Source of the DNA: Nitrospira lenta
Lineage (GTDB): Bacteria; Nitrospirota; Nitrospiria; Nitrospirales; Nitrospiraceae
Direction of reading: 5' to 3'
Assembly (NCBI GenBank): GCA_945905765.1
Contig: CAMDPZ010000006.1
Location: forward strand, 1-52,820
Length of the DNA stretch: 52,820 nt
In this document: piece by piece, positions 44,697-52,473 of the stretch
How positions within the stretch are numbered: the first letter of the stretch is position 1
Layout of the letters: each line of letters starts with the position of its first letter
The notes under the pieces: generated by a model
Databases searched by the model: none
Told to the model about the DNA's origin: nothing
The model's input: only the letters and a program-made list of their open reading frames with translations
Made by a program: the position numbers and the translations under genes

Positions 44697-45574
44697 CACC
44701 AATCTCCCGAGGCGCCGCCGCCACCGAAGCCCCCGCCCCCTCCGCTGAATCCGCCGCCGCCGAATGAGTCGCCGAACCCGCCGCCCGGTCCCATCATGAT
44801 CCCCTCTCCCCATCCTCCGCCCTGACCGCGGCCCGCTTGTAGGATGAGCCAGAGTAAGAAGGCCGTCACTCCGGCTGCCGCGAGCCCCAACCCCACCGTC
44901 GCGGCCTGGGCAATAAAAAATGCGAGCAGGCCTCCAATCAGCACGCGGGACCGTGGCAATCCATGACTCAATACGAGGCCTGCTAAGGTTCCGACGACGA
45001 TCCCGACGATCAGATACTCGAACGAGGTCGGCTCCTGACCCGGCGCATGCCGCACCTCTTCCGCCTTGTAGGTGCCCTCAATCATACCGAGGATGGCCTG
45101 GACTCCTGCAGCGATGCCGCCCGGCAGATCGCCTGCGCGAAAATGCGGCACGATCTCCTGACGAATGATGTGTGCGGAACGGAGGTCCGTCAAGGTGCCT
45201 TCGAGGCCATAACCCACTTCGATACGGACCTTTCGCTCGCGCAGGGCAATGAGCAGCAGCACGCCGTTATCGGTCCCCTTCTGCCCGAGCTTCCAGGTGG
45301 TGCTGACGAGATGAGAAAAGGACTCGATCGGCTCCCCTTCAAGGGAAGGCAGAATCAGCACGACCACTTGGTTGCCGGTCTTCGTCTCGTGGGCTTCAAG
45401 ATCATTGGTAAGCGAGGCTGCGACTTCAGCCGGCAAGACCTGCGCGAGATCCACAACGCGGCCCGTGAGTGCAGGCACATCGAGCGCGAAGGACGGAGAG
45501 ATGAAGACTGAGACCAGAGATAACGCACCGACGAGAATGAAATAAACGAACAGCTGTCGAAGATTGCCTCTCAC
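44696..45574 (-). CDS. TPM-domain (YgcG-like) protein with Gly-rich tail
   Basis: 292 residues from a GTG at 45574, chosen because the signal peptide (LFVYFILVGALSLVSVFI, cut after SFA) begins there. The open frame continues upstream through repeat element R2 without a stop all the way to the lemA TAG codon. TPM domain at about 35-165: LTGRVVDLAQVLPAEVAASL, GNQVVVLILPSLEG, GTDNGVLLLIALRERKVRIE and the VGYGLEGTLTD signature. Two or three membrane helices follow, then a tail of almost only Gly, Ser and Phe. Known: the usual order lemA-TPM-TPM. Ribosome-binding site not obvious. Confidence 0.87.
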   Translation of the reverse strand: MRGNLRQLFVYFILVGALSLVSVFISPSFALDVPALTGRVVDLAQVLPAEVAASLTNDLEAHETKTGNQVVVLILPSLEGEPIESFSHLVSTTWKLGQKGTDNGVLLLIALRERKVRIEVGYGLEGTLTDLRSAHIIRQEIVPHFRAGDLPGGIAAGVQAILGMIEGTYKAEEVRHAPGQEPTSFEYLIVGIVVGTLAGLVLSHGLPRSRVLIGGLLAFFIAQAATVGLGLAAAGVTAFLLWLILQAGRGQGGGWGEGIMMGPGGGFGDSFGGGGFSGGGGGFGGGGASGDW

Positions 45575-45611
45575 ATTAAACCCCAGCTGAGCAGGATACG
45601 AAAAGCTCTGC

Positions 45612-45826
45612 GCAGGATGCTCAAAAAGCCTGTCCGGCAAGGCCGCAGGAGAGTCGAAACCGGAGGAGGTACCGACCGCACTTTGTGTGGCCGTTCGCCA
45701 GTACAATGGATCTTGGCGAACGGAAAAGCCCCTCCAGTACTTCCGACCTCCGATAACTTCAATCGGTACGTTGAGGATTTCGATGAGCCGAGAACGACGC
45801 TGGCAGGCTTTTTCAGCATCCTGCTA
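45612..45826 (-). repeat. TAG-end inverted-repeat element, copy R2 (long form)
   Basis: Read on the minus strand it begins TAGCAGGATGCTGAAAAAGC at 45826, the stop codon of lemA, and ends with the near reverse complement of that end at 45612. The centre is almost identical to R3 and contains a perfect 10-bp hairpin (CCGTTCGCCA/TGGCGAACGG). It lies between lemA and the first TPM gene, inside a cluster that is normally continuous. Confidence 0.88.
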
Positions 45827-46423
45827 GAATTTTACCTCTGGCGGCTTGGCCACGGCCTTCTCATCCGCCACGGTGAAATTCGGCCTCTCTTCCAGGTGGA
45901 GCAAAAATTTGGCCGTCAGGTTTGTGGGGAAATAACGAACGCCCTTGTTGTACTCCGCCACTTTCTCGATATACCGCTTGCGCGCGACAGCGATGCGATT
46001 CTCCGTCCCTTCGAGTTGGCTTTGGAGATCGCGGAAATTCTGGTCTGCTTTCAAATTCGGATAATTCTCCGCAATCGCGATGAGACGGCCTAACGATGAG
46101 GTGAGACCGGCTTGCGCCTTTTGGAATTGCTCGAACGCGGCAGGATCTTTCAACGTGTCAGGCGTCACTTGAATTCCGGTCGCCTGAGCGCGCGCCTGCA
46201 CTACTCCTTCGAGCGTATCCTTTTCATGCTCTGCATAGCCCTTGACTGTGGCCACCAAGTTCGGGATCAAATCGGCCCGCCGCTGATACTGATTGACCAC
46301 TTCGCTCCAGGCGGCCTTCGTGTCTTCGTCTAATCCCTGAAGATCGTTGTAGCCGCAGCCCGTGAGGCCTATGAATAGAGCTGCAATGGCGATGGTGGCG
46401 AATACTGTGATGCGACGGCTCAT
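45824..46423 (-). CDS. lemA: LemA family lipoprotein
   Basis: 199 residues. Signal with lipobox LTGC (Cys23), then the LemA helical bundle: LDEDTKAAWSEVVNQYQRRA, DLIPNLVATVKGYAEHEKD, AIAENYPNLKADQNFRDLQ and QLEGTENRIAVARKRY, ending in KPPEVKF, which is the family's normal end. So the TAG stop at 45824-45826, which is the edge of repeat R2, does not truncate the protein. Known: LemA proteins have a short N-terminal membrane anchor (here lipid) and a long coiled coil; role in envelope stress is suspected but unclear. Confidence 0.93.
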   Translation of the reverse strand: MSRRITVFATIAIAALFIGLTGCGYNDLQGLDEDTKAAWSEVVNQYQRRADLIPNLVATVKGYAEHEKDTLEGVVQARAQATGIQVTPDTLKDPAAFEQFQKAQAGLTSSLGRLIAIAENYPNLKADQNFRDLQSQLEGTENRIAVARKRYIEKVAEYNKGVRYFPTNLTAKFLLHLEERPNFTVADEKAVAKPPEVKF

Positions 46424-46522
46424 AGGGGAGTCCTCCTTCGGCGTGCCTGCGCGGTCTTTAGCGCAGGATAATGCTCATGCTATCATGAGAATTGCCATTA
46501 TGATACGAAGGTGGAACGTCCG

Positions 46523-46828
46523 ATGTCGCTTGAACCCTCTTCACATTTGCCCGGCGGATTTCAGATCCGGCACCGCCTCCTCGGCATCTACCAGGGGAGT
46601 GCCATCGAGCTGGCCTTTTGGCACCCCTCATCCGGGATGCCGGAACATGGCCTCTGCCGGTTCACCACGAAGGAGAAAGCCGAATCCTATCGCGCCTATC
46701 TCTGCTCCCCCACCTGCCCGGAACCGCTCGATGAGCAAGACCTCGCCATTGAACCCTATGACCTCGCCACCCACGAGGAGCTGATCAACGAACATCCGCT
46801 ACACTCGGCCTGGGAAACTCCCCTGTAG
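46523..46828 (+). CDS. Small soluble protein, unknown function
   Basis: 101 residues from the ATG at 46523, with GAAGGTGG 8 nt upstream; a GTG at 46511 is less likely. Unrecognised. Contains SSHLPGGFQIRHRLLGIYQG, a possible beta strand pair (IELAFWHPSSG), two Cys residues close together (YLCSPTCPEP) and an acidic C-terminal half (DEQDLAIEPYDLATHEEL). No signal peptide. Divergent from lemA. The stop codon TAG (46826-46828) is the first three bases of repeat R3. Confidence 0.65.
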   Translation: MSLEPSSHLPGGFQIRHRLLGIYQGSAIELAFWHPSSGMPEHGLCRFTTKEKAESYRAYLCSPTCPEPLDEQDLAIEPYDLATHEELINEHPLHSAWETPL

Positions 46829-47040
46829 CAGGCTGTTGAAACCGTCCGCCAACGTCGTTCTCGGCTCATCGAAATCCTCAACGTACCGATTGAAGTTATC
46901 GGAGGTCGGAAGTACTGGAGGGGCTTTTCCGTTCGCCAAGATCCATTGTACTGGCGAACGGCCACGCAAAGTGCGGTCGGTACCTCCTCCGGTTTCGACT
47001 CGCCTGCGGCCTTGCTGGGCGAACTGTTTGAACAGCCTGG
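46826..47040 (+). repeat. TAG-end inverted-repeat element, copy R3 (long form)
   Basis: Begins TAGCAGGCTGTTGAAACCGT, the stop of the preceding gene, and ends ..GTTTGAACAGCCTGG. The centre differs from R2 at very few positions, while the outer ends differ from R2 in a matched way at both ends. It is about 1 kb from R2 and in opposite orientation, so the pair flanks lemA and the 46523 gene as an inverted repeat. The frame after TAG is open for 83 codons to TAA at 47078. Confidence 0.88.
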
Positions 47041-47098
47041 TGACGGCGATGACCGTTCGCGACCGTTTAAACTCTGCTAAAAATACAAATTCGGTCGC

Positions 47099-47614
47099 TT
47101 AGGCGGCAACCGTGGTGTTGAACGAGGATTTACTCGAAGGATCGACGTGGGCTTGGGCAAAGGCTAACAGGCGTTTATTCTCTTGGGCGCCTCGCAGAAA
47201 CTTGAACCCGATGCCGCGAGCGCTGACAGAGCGAACGATCGCGGCGACTTCAAGAGGCTGCTCCCCTTCGCCAAGCGACAATTGCAGATAGAAGATATCG
47301 TCCGTATGGACCTGGGTCTCGCTTTTGATGACACAGCCACCCATCGACAGATCGAGCACCGTTCCCTCACCGCGAACCTTGCCCCCGGAAAACGAGAGAT
47401 AGAGTCGCACAGGAATTCGGAGGTGCTGGCGACGATCGATCGGATGAGTCGAATGGTCCAGCCAGAGACGGGACGCCAGAAAGCGGTGGCTGCATGCTGG
47501 ACAGCGAAATGGCGACACGAAGAGAAGGGAGGCGAGATACTCCCGTAGCGATTGCAAATGAGACCGCAAAACGCCTTCCTTCTGACACCGTGGGCAACTG
47601 AGCGTATGACCCAT
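47099..47614 (-). CDS. PilZ-domain protein with N-terminal zinc-ribbon-like region
   Basis: 171 residues from the ATG at 47614 (GAGGGCAGGGG upstream); a GTG at 47677 is an alternative. Residues 1-50 hold CPRC and CPAC pairs about 30 residues apart, likely a zinc-binding site. A PilZ domain follows: RRQHLRIPVRLYLSF with the Arg-rich c-di-GMP motif (RRxxxR) and DLSMGGC for the D/NxSxxG motif. Both are intact. Known: PilZ domains bind c-di-GMP and control motility, adhesion or secretion. Inference: a cytoplasmic c-di-GMP effector; its output is unknown. Confidence 0.85.
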   Translation of the reverse strand: MGHTLSCPRCQKEGVLRSHLQSLREYLASLLFVSPFRCPACSHRFLASRLWLDHSTHPIDRRQHLRIPVRLYLSFSGGKVRGEGTVLDLSMGGCVIKSETQVHTDDIFYLQLSLGEGEQPLEVAAIVRSVSARGIGFKFLRGAQENKRLLAFAQAHVDPSSKSSFNTTVAA

Positions 47615-47752
47615 CTTCCCCTGCCCTCTCGTTCCCCTGCTCGACCCGACCGATGGACCGAGCTCGTTCCTCTCCACGGATAGACGATCGCCTTCTTTCT
47701 GTCAAGAAAACGAGAGTTCCCTGCACAGCCTTTGTGAAAATAAACCGGTTAC

Positions 47753-49048
47753 TCATCGACGAGCCTCACCATCGGCACGCATACTTACAGAAACAGCCTT
47801 ACCCGCAAGCCATCCGGTGGCCCAGGCCCATTGAAAGTTAAATCCCCCGATGCGGCCGTCGCAATCGAGAATTTCTCCCGCCAGATAGAGACCCGGCACG
47901 AGCTTCGACTCCATCGTGCGAAAGTTAATTTCCTCCAGGGGCACTCCGCCCGCCGTGACTTCCGCGTAGTTCCATCCCCGATCCTGTTGCACGGGAAGCC
48001 GGAACTTTGTGAGCGCCGCCAACAGCCGGTCCCGATCCTTCCGCGGCAGTTGGGCCATGGCCGTCTGTCCGCTGATCCCCAGATATCGGCAGAGGGATTC
48101 GGCAAATCGCTCCGTAACCAAATGCGCCAGGGTCTTGGTCAACGAACGGCGAGGCGACCCTGCCGCTTGCTTCATGAACCACTGGCGGGCTGCCTCCTGG
48201 GTCAGGGCCGGCAGAAAGTTCACGCACAGATCAACCGGCTCGCCCTTTTCATGAGCGCTCGTCCAGAAGCGGCTGGCATCCATGACGACGGGGCCGCTGA
48301 TCCCGAAATGGGTCCAGAGCAAACTGCCGGTCCGCCGATCCACGATCTGGCCCTGCACCGTCGTCGTCAGCTCCACTTCCTGTGAAATGCCTGAGAGATC
48401 CTTGTGAAACACAGTCTCGTCCAGCACTAACGGGGTGAGGGCCGGAGCGGTGGCGTGCACGTGATGGCCCAGGCGGCGAGCCAACTCATAGCCGAACCCG
48501 TCACTCCCCGTTTTCGGAAGCGAACGGCCGCCGGTGGCCAGAATGATTTTCTTCGCCTGCGTGACTCCCTGGGTATGGTGAATGAGGAAGCCACCCTCTG
48601 AGCCGGCGAGACAGGCAACCTCTGCCACTCGATGGTCCGGACGGATGACCACACCCAACTCCTGGCAACGATTGACGAGCGCCGTTAAAACCGTTCGCGC
48701 CTTGTCGGTCACAGGGAAAAGCTTGCCGGTCTCTTCGCACTTGAGGTCCACGCCCAAGGAGGCGAACCAGTCGATCGTGGCCTGAACCGGAAAGGCGGCC
48801 AAGACATTCTTGATGATATGGCGATTACCGAAGAAGTCGGTGGCGGTCACGACATCATGCGTGACATTGCAGCGACCGCCGCCGGAGACGAGGATCTTGG
48901 CGCCGAGGGTCTTGGCCCCATCGAGCAGCAGGATCCTCAGCGACAGCCCCTCTTTCGCGGCGGCCTCTGCTGTGAAAATCGAAGCGGCGAGCCCTGCGGC
49001 ACCCGCACCGATCACCGCAATATCGTGTCTGTCATTACCCATGGACAT
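47753..49048 (-). CDS. HI0933-like/BaiN-type flavoprotein
   Basis: 431 residues. FAD-binding Rossmann motif VIGAGAAGLAAS (Gly14, Gly16, Gly19), LVSGGGRCNVTHD, the second nucleotide segment ATGGRSLPKTGSDGFGYELA, and C-terminal GLYLAGEILDCDGRIGGFNF followed by QWAWATGWLAG. Known: NAD(P)/FAD-dependent oxidoreductases of this family are widespread; substrates mostly unknown, a few reduce unsaturated bile acids or similar compounds. Single gene, convergent with nothing close; ends 76 nt from the PilZ gene's upstream frame. Activity is inferred from intact motifs. Confidence 0.9.
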   Translation of the reverse strand: MSMGNDRHDIAVIGAGAAGLAASIFTAEAAAKEGLSLRILLLDGAKTLGAKILVSGGGRCNVTHDVVTATDFFGNRHIIKNVLAAFPVQATIDWFASLGVDLKCEETGKLFPVTDKARTVLTALVNRCQELGVVIRPDHRVAEVACLAGSEGGFLIHHTQGVTQAKKIILATGGRSLPKTGSDGFGYELARRLGHHVHATAPALTPLVLDETVFHKDLSGISQEVELTTTVQGQIVDRRTGSLLWTHFGISGPVVMDASRFWTSAHEKGEPVDLCVNFLPALTQEAARQWFMKQAAGSPRRSLTKTLAHLVTERFAESLCRYLGISGQTAMAQLPRKDRDRLLAALTKFRLPVQQDRGWNYAEVTAGGVPLEEINFRTMESKLVPGLYLAGEILDCDGRIGGFNFQWAWATGWLAGKAVSVSMRADGEARR

Positions 49049-49157
49049 TAGAGAGTTTTAACTGCCAGTTAACACCCTATTAATCTTGCAATGCTACAGT
49101 TTGCCCCTCAAAGACGACCAATGACGCGGAAACATATGACAGCAGGAGGGACGCAGC

Positions 49158-49328
49158 GTGACCTGTCAAAAATGCAGCGGGCTGATGGTGAAGGAATCGC
49201 GACCGGATTTCTCGCAGGATGTGGCCGTGCTCCGCTGTATCAATTGCGGCCTGGTCATCGATCCGTTGATTGCGCAGAATCGCGTGGCCCTGTCGCGCGC
49301 GAAACAGCCGACCCTCAATGCGGCTTGA
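49158..49328 (+). CDS. 56-residue zinc-ribbon protein
   Basis: Starts with GTG at 49158, preceded by AGGAGGG with 7 nt spacing, a very good ribosome-binding site. Product begins TCQKCSGLMVKES and later has VLRCINCGLVIDPLI: two CxxC pairs about 25 residues apart, which form one zinc-ribbon site. The tail is basic (QNRVALSRAKQP). Known: such tiny ribbons are common small regulators or RNA/DNA-binding proteins, with no fixed function. Convergent with exonuclease III. Confidence 0.7.
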   Translation: MTCQKCSGLMVKESRPDFSQDVAVLRCINCGLVIDPLIAQNRVALSRAKQPTLNAA

Positions 49329-49443
49329 TGATTCGTTCGAGATCGTGAGCCAGTTCGGTCGGGGCGGGCAGCTTGCCGAACCGATCGAACGGGGGCAGGT
49401 GTGGACGTTGCGCTCGTGGTTAGATCGAAAACTCCGCCCATAA
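49318..49443 (+). CDS. Possible 41-residue ORF overlapping two genes
   Basis: ATG at 49318 inside the end of the zinc-ribbon gene; open to TAA at 49441. It overlaps the zinc-ribbon stop by 11 nt and exonuclease III by 24 nt. Product has LDDSFEIVSQFG and WTLRSWLDRKLRP. No Shine-Dalgarno sequence. The opposite strand also looks protein-like here, so I give low weight to either. Confidence 0.15.
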   Translation: MRLDDSFEIVSQFGRGGQLAEPIERGQVWTLRSWLDRKLRP

Positions 49444-50193
49444 GAATGTATGATCCGAGGGGTCTTTCGCTCGCCGCGGCTCGACGTCCACCTCTACCCT
49501 GACACAACGCTCGACTAGCGGGGCCGTCGCCAAAATATGGTCGATGCGCCAGCCGCGATTCGCTTCCAACGACGCCGGCGCCCGGTAATCCCAAAACGTA
49601 TATTGCTGCCGATCCGGATAGAGCTTCACGAACACATCCTGAAATCCCCAGGCCAGCGTCTTCTCGTAGGCCCGCCGCGCATCTTCGTGATAGCAGACAT
49701 GCTTGAGATGTTTCTCGGGGCTGTGCACATCCATCGGCCGTGGCGCCACGTTCATATCCCCGCACCAGATGGCCGGCTTGTCCGGCGATAAATGTTTCTC
49801 GAAATACTTGCGGAGCCGATCGTACCAGCCAAGCTTGTACTGATACTTGGGGGAATCGATCTCGAAACCCTGCGGCACGTAGGTATTGACGATGGGAATC
49901 CCCTTGATCACCACGCGCAAGAGCCGCGCGTCCTCCGAATCGCCTCCGTCGTCGAACCCGTACGCCACCGCCTCCGGTTTCTCCCGGCTCAAGATCGCCA
50001 CACCGTTGTACGACTTCATGCCCCGGTAAGTGACCTCGTACCCTGACTCAGCCAAGGCCAGCAGAGGAAACTCGCTGTCCTGGACTTTGGTTTCCTGAAG
50101 GCAGAGCACATCGGGCTTCTGCTGAGCCAGCCAGTCGAGCACAATGGGCAAACGTTTGCGGAGCGAATTGACGTTGAACGTCGCGATTTTCAT
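49420..50193 (-). CDS. xth: Exodeoxyribonuclease III
   Basis: 257 residues from the ATG at 50193 (family start MKIATFNVNSLRKRLP). EEP-fold motifs: LQETKVQD with the metal Glu, GDMNVAP with Asn, WRIDHILAT and SDHTFLWAEF with the catalytic Asp-His. Known: AP endonuclease and 3'-exonuclease in base excision repair. Catalytic residues all present. Length normal. The frame is open for a further 33 codons after its TAA stop. Confidence 0.95.
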   Translation of the reverse strand: MKIATFNVNSLRKRLPIVLDWLAQQKPDVLCLQETKVQDSEFPLLALAESGYEVTYRGMKSYNGVAILSREKPEAVAYGFDDGGDSEDARLLRVVIKGIPIVNTYVPQGFEIDSPKYQYKLGWYDRLRKYFEKHLSPDKPAIWCGDMNVAPRPMDVHSPEKHLKHVCYHEDARRAYEKTLAWGFQDVFVKLYPDRQQYTFWDYRAPASLEANRGWRIDHILATAPLVERCVRVEVDVEPRRAKDPSDHTFLWAEFSI

Positions 50194-50274
50194 AGAGCAT
50201 CCTACAGACAATCAGGCCGCGCATCCTAGCAAAAGGCCTGCGGGGGAACAAGGCGGAGAGGGAGCCACTCCACA

Positions 50275-50311
50275 TAAAACGGCCCTCGGAAGGGAAAACC
50301 TCCCGAGGGCC
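50275..50311 (-). terminator. Intrinsic terminator after the Lys/Ala-rich gene
   Basis: On the minus strand the stem GGCCCTCGG/CCGAGGGCC with a 13-nt loop is followed by GTTTTA. It begins about 21 nt after the stop of the minus-strand gene at 50332. Strong stem, short U-run. Confidence 0.7.
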
Positions 50312-50331
50312 ATGCGCACAACTGCTCGACC

Positions 50332-50640
50332 TTAGTGCCCTGCTGCGGGGGCCGGGACTGCGGCCGGGGCAACGGCAGGTGCCGGAGCCGATGGAGCCGC
50401 GGCAGGCGCTTCTTCTTTTTGCGCCTTCGTTTTGCCCTTCGCCGCATGGCGCTTGGCCTTCATCTGCTTTTTCTGGCCCTTCTTCTTGCCCTTCGAATCG
50501 GATTTCCCCGACTCTTTTTCGGCTGCAACATCGGACTTCGTCGTCTCCGTCTCGCCTTTGACTGCCTCATCGGCCATGACCAGCGAGCCGGCTCCGAACA
50601 TGCACAATACAGTCAAAGCGGCAACGATCAACTTCTGCAT
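50332..50640 (-). CDS. Secreted Lys/Ala/Pro-rich low-complexity protein
   Basis: 102 residues from the ATG at 50640, preceded by AGGAGG at good spacing. Signal peptide (LIVAALTVLCMFGAGSLVMA). The mature part has an acidic-basic stretch (DVAAEKESGKSDSKGKKKGQ), a strongly basic block (KKQMKAKRHAAKGKTKAQ) and an Ala/Pro-rich end (APAAAPSAPAPAVAPAAVPA). Likely unfolded in the periplasm; may bind anionic polymers such as cell wall or DNA. Function unknown. It has its own terminator, so it is a single-gene unit. Confidence 0.75.
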   Translation of the reverse strand: MQKLIVAALTVLCMFGAGSLVMADEAVKGETETTKSDVAAEKESGKSDSKGKKKGQKKQMKAKRHAAKGKTKAQKEEAPAAAPSAPAPAVAPAAVPAPAAGH

Positions 50641-50864
50641 GGAATACCTCCTGGAAAATAATAGTGAGCGCAGTTTGTTTCCTGCAAAGAGAGCGAACAG
50701 CCTGCACTCCTTTTCCCGCTCTGTCAAGAACCGGCGAAGGAAACCGCCGCCCAGCAACGACCTGAGGTGATCTGACGAAAAATCTGTCGCCCCGGCTCAA
50801 GTTTCCCCCCTCAACCGACCGATAACGGACGTCAGGGCATAGAAGGACTTGTGGGGGAAACAGG

Positions 50865-52379
50865 ATGACGCAAGCAGGCACCTCGATCACGAACTCTGAC
50901 GTCATTAACGAGATTCACGAGCAGCTTCGCCCGCTCTTCGATCCCCAAGCCAATTCAATCCCCGTCTTGCGGGCGACCTGCCAAAAAATTCTCAACATCA
51001 GCGGAGACACCTCGAGCCCCGATGCCCTCGCAGAAGTCGTCAGCCGCGACCCAGGCTTGACCTGCAAGGTGCTGCAGATCGCCAACGGGATCGCCTATAG
51101 CCCGCAACATACGATTACATCCGTCACGCACGCCGTGGCCTGGCTTGGCCTGGATACCGTCCGCACCCTCGTCGCCACCGTCCAATTGATGGAGCAGCTG
51201 GAGAATCAGCCGGACCGACGGCCGCTCCTGGGCCGCTTGATCGCCAAGGCGCTGTTCTCGGCGGCGCATGCCTCAGAACTCGGCCTGGCCATGAGCTATC
51301 CTCAGCCGGGGCAGCTGTTCAGCGCCGCCCTCCTCTACTCCTTCGCCGACTTGGTCATCGCGTACCAGACTCCCGATCTGTTTCAAGAGCTCATCGCAGC
51401 AAAGACTCAGGACGAGGAAATAAAAATTCTGGGTGTGTCGAGGGTTCGTTTCGCCACAGCCCTGGCCAAGACCTGGGTCTTGCCGGCCGGCCTGATGGAT
51501 CTCATTGGCAGCCCGGCCCCTACGGCAAAAACAAAATGGCAAACCGACCAGCAGCTGTTCATGGGCCTGGTAACCGGCTCCAACCATCTCGTCGCCGCCA
51601 TGGCTGACGCGCCGAATCCCGGCGCCGCCGACCCCATTCGTCGCACGGTCCAACGGGGCACCGCCCTGCCGGAACGCACCCTGCAAGACGCCTTAACCCG
51701 CGCCTTCGACAAGGGCCGGCAACTGTCCCGCTCCGTCGGGATCACCGAGACCGTGATCTCCCAGGCGTCAGCCCCGGCGGCGCTCACCGTAACGTTGTCC
51801 CCAACGATCAATCCGGAATTGGCCAAGGAGCAAGCGGATGGACCGAAAGCAGCTCCTCCGATCCAAACCCGCCCGCTGGAAACCCTTCAGCAGTTCCAGA
51901 CCTCCTTGATGGCGGCGAAAGATCTCAACAATCTTCTCTCCGTCCTGGTCAATACGTTGCATGAAGGCGGCGGCTTTACGCGGGTGGCCCTGGCGTTGCT
52001 GAATCCAGGCGATACCGACCAACTACTCGGGCGGGTAGTCGTGGGCGTCGACGTGCCGGAGCGCTACCTGGCCAGCTTCACGGGATCGCTTAGCGCGGAG
52101 CACCCGCTGTTTCTGCATGCGCTCAAACAACAAGACCCATTCTTGCTCTCGCAAGTCTCGACCGACGGACCGCGCGCCCTCGGCGCCAGGTTCCTCACGA
52201 CCTGGCAAACCTCCTCTGCCATCCTCGCCCCCATCCGCATCGGCATCAGGCCGATCGGACTCCTCTACAGCGACCATGGGCCCCTCCCCGGTCAAGTCAC
52301 CCCTCAGGATCTGCAATCGCTCCAGCTCTTCTTTGGCCAAGCGATTCTCAGCCTCAACCGGCTCGCCGGCGTGCTCTAA
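50865..52379 (+). CDS. HDOD-domain protein with C-terminal GAF domain
   Basis: 504 residues. HDOD domain at about 20-260: SIPVLRATCQKILNISGDTS, VVSRDPGLTCKVLQIANG, TITSVTHAVAWLGLDTVRTL. A linker rich in Ala/Pro (about 280-320) leads to a GAF domain (about 335-500: LNNLLSVLVNTLHEGGGFTR, SSAILAPIRIGIRPIGLLYS). HDOD is related to HD domains but lacks the full metal site. Known: HDOD-GAF proteins link sensing to second-messenger or secretion/motility control. GGGGGAAACAGG precedes the ATG. Confidence 0.9.
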   Translation: MTQAGTSITNSDVINEIHEQLRPLFDPQANSIPVLRATCQKILNISGDTSSPDALAEVVSRDPGLTCKVLQIANGIAYSPQHTITSVTHAVAWLGLDTVRTLVATVQLMEQLENQPDRRPLLGRLIAKALFSAAHASELGLAMSYPQPGQLFSAALLYSFADLVIAYQTPDLFQELIAAKTQDEEIKILGVSRVRFATALAKTWVLPAGLMDLIGSPAPTAKTKWQTDQQLFMGLVTGSNHLVAAMADAPNPGAADPIRRTVQRGTALPERTLQDALTRAFDKGRQLSRSVGITETVISQASAPAALTVTLSPTINPELAKEQADGPKAAPPIQTRPLETLQQFQTSLMAAKDLNNLLSVLVNTLHEGGGFTRVALALLNPGDTDQLLGRVVVGVDVPERYLASFTGSLSAEHPLFLHALKQQDPFLLSQVSTDGPRALGARFLTTWQTSSAILAPIRIGIRPIGLLYSDHGPLPGQVTPQDLQSLQLFFGQAILSLNRLAGVL

Positions 52380-52473
52380 CCGATCTGCTGCGTGAAACGT
52401 GAGACGAAGGTCAACCGAGAGGATGCGGCCCCGCTTGCGGAACGGCATATCTTAAAAGGGAGAACAGGCTCCC

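Noticed and set aside
45571-45819. 82-residue frame within R2 and its near-identical partner at 46836-47102
   Set aside because: Both derive from the repeat sequence itself; similarity follows from near-identical DNA. No ribosome-binding site, so not listed as genes.
49166-49765. 199-residue minus-strand frame
   Set aside because: Overlaps xth in another frame; xth has complete catalytic motifs.
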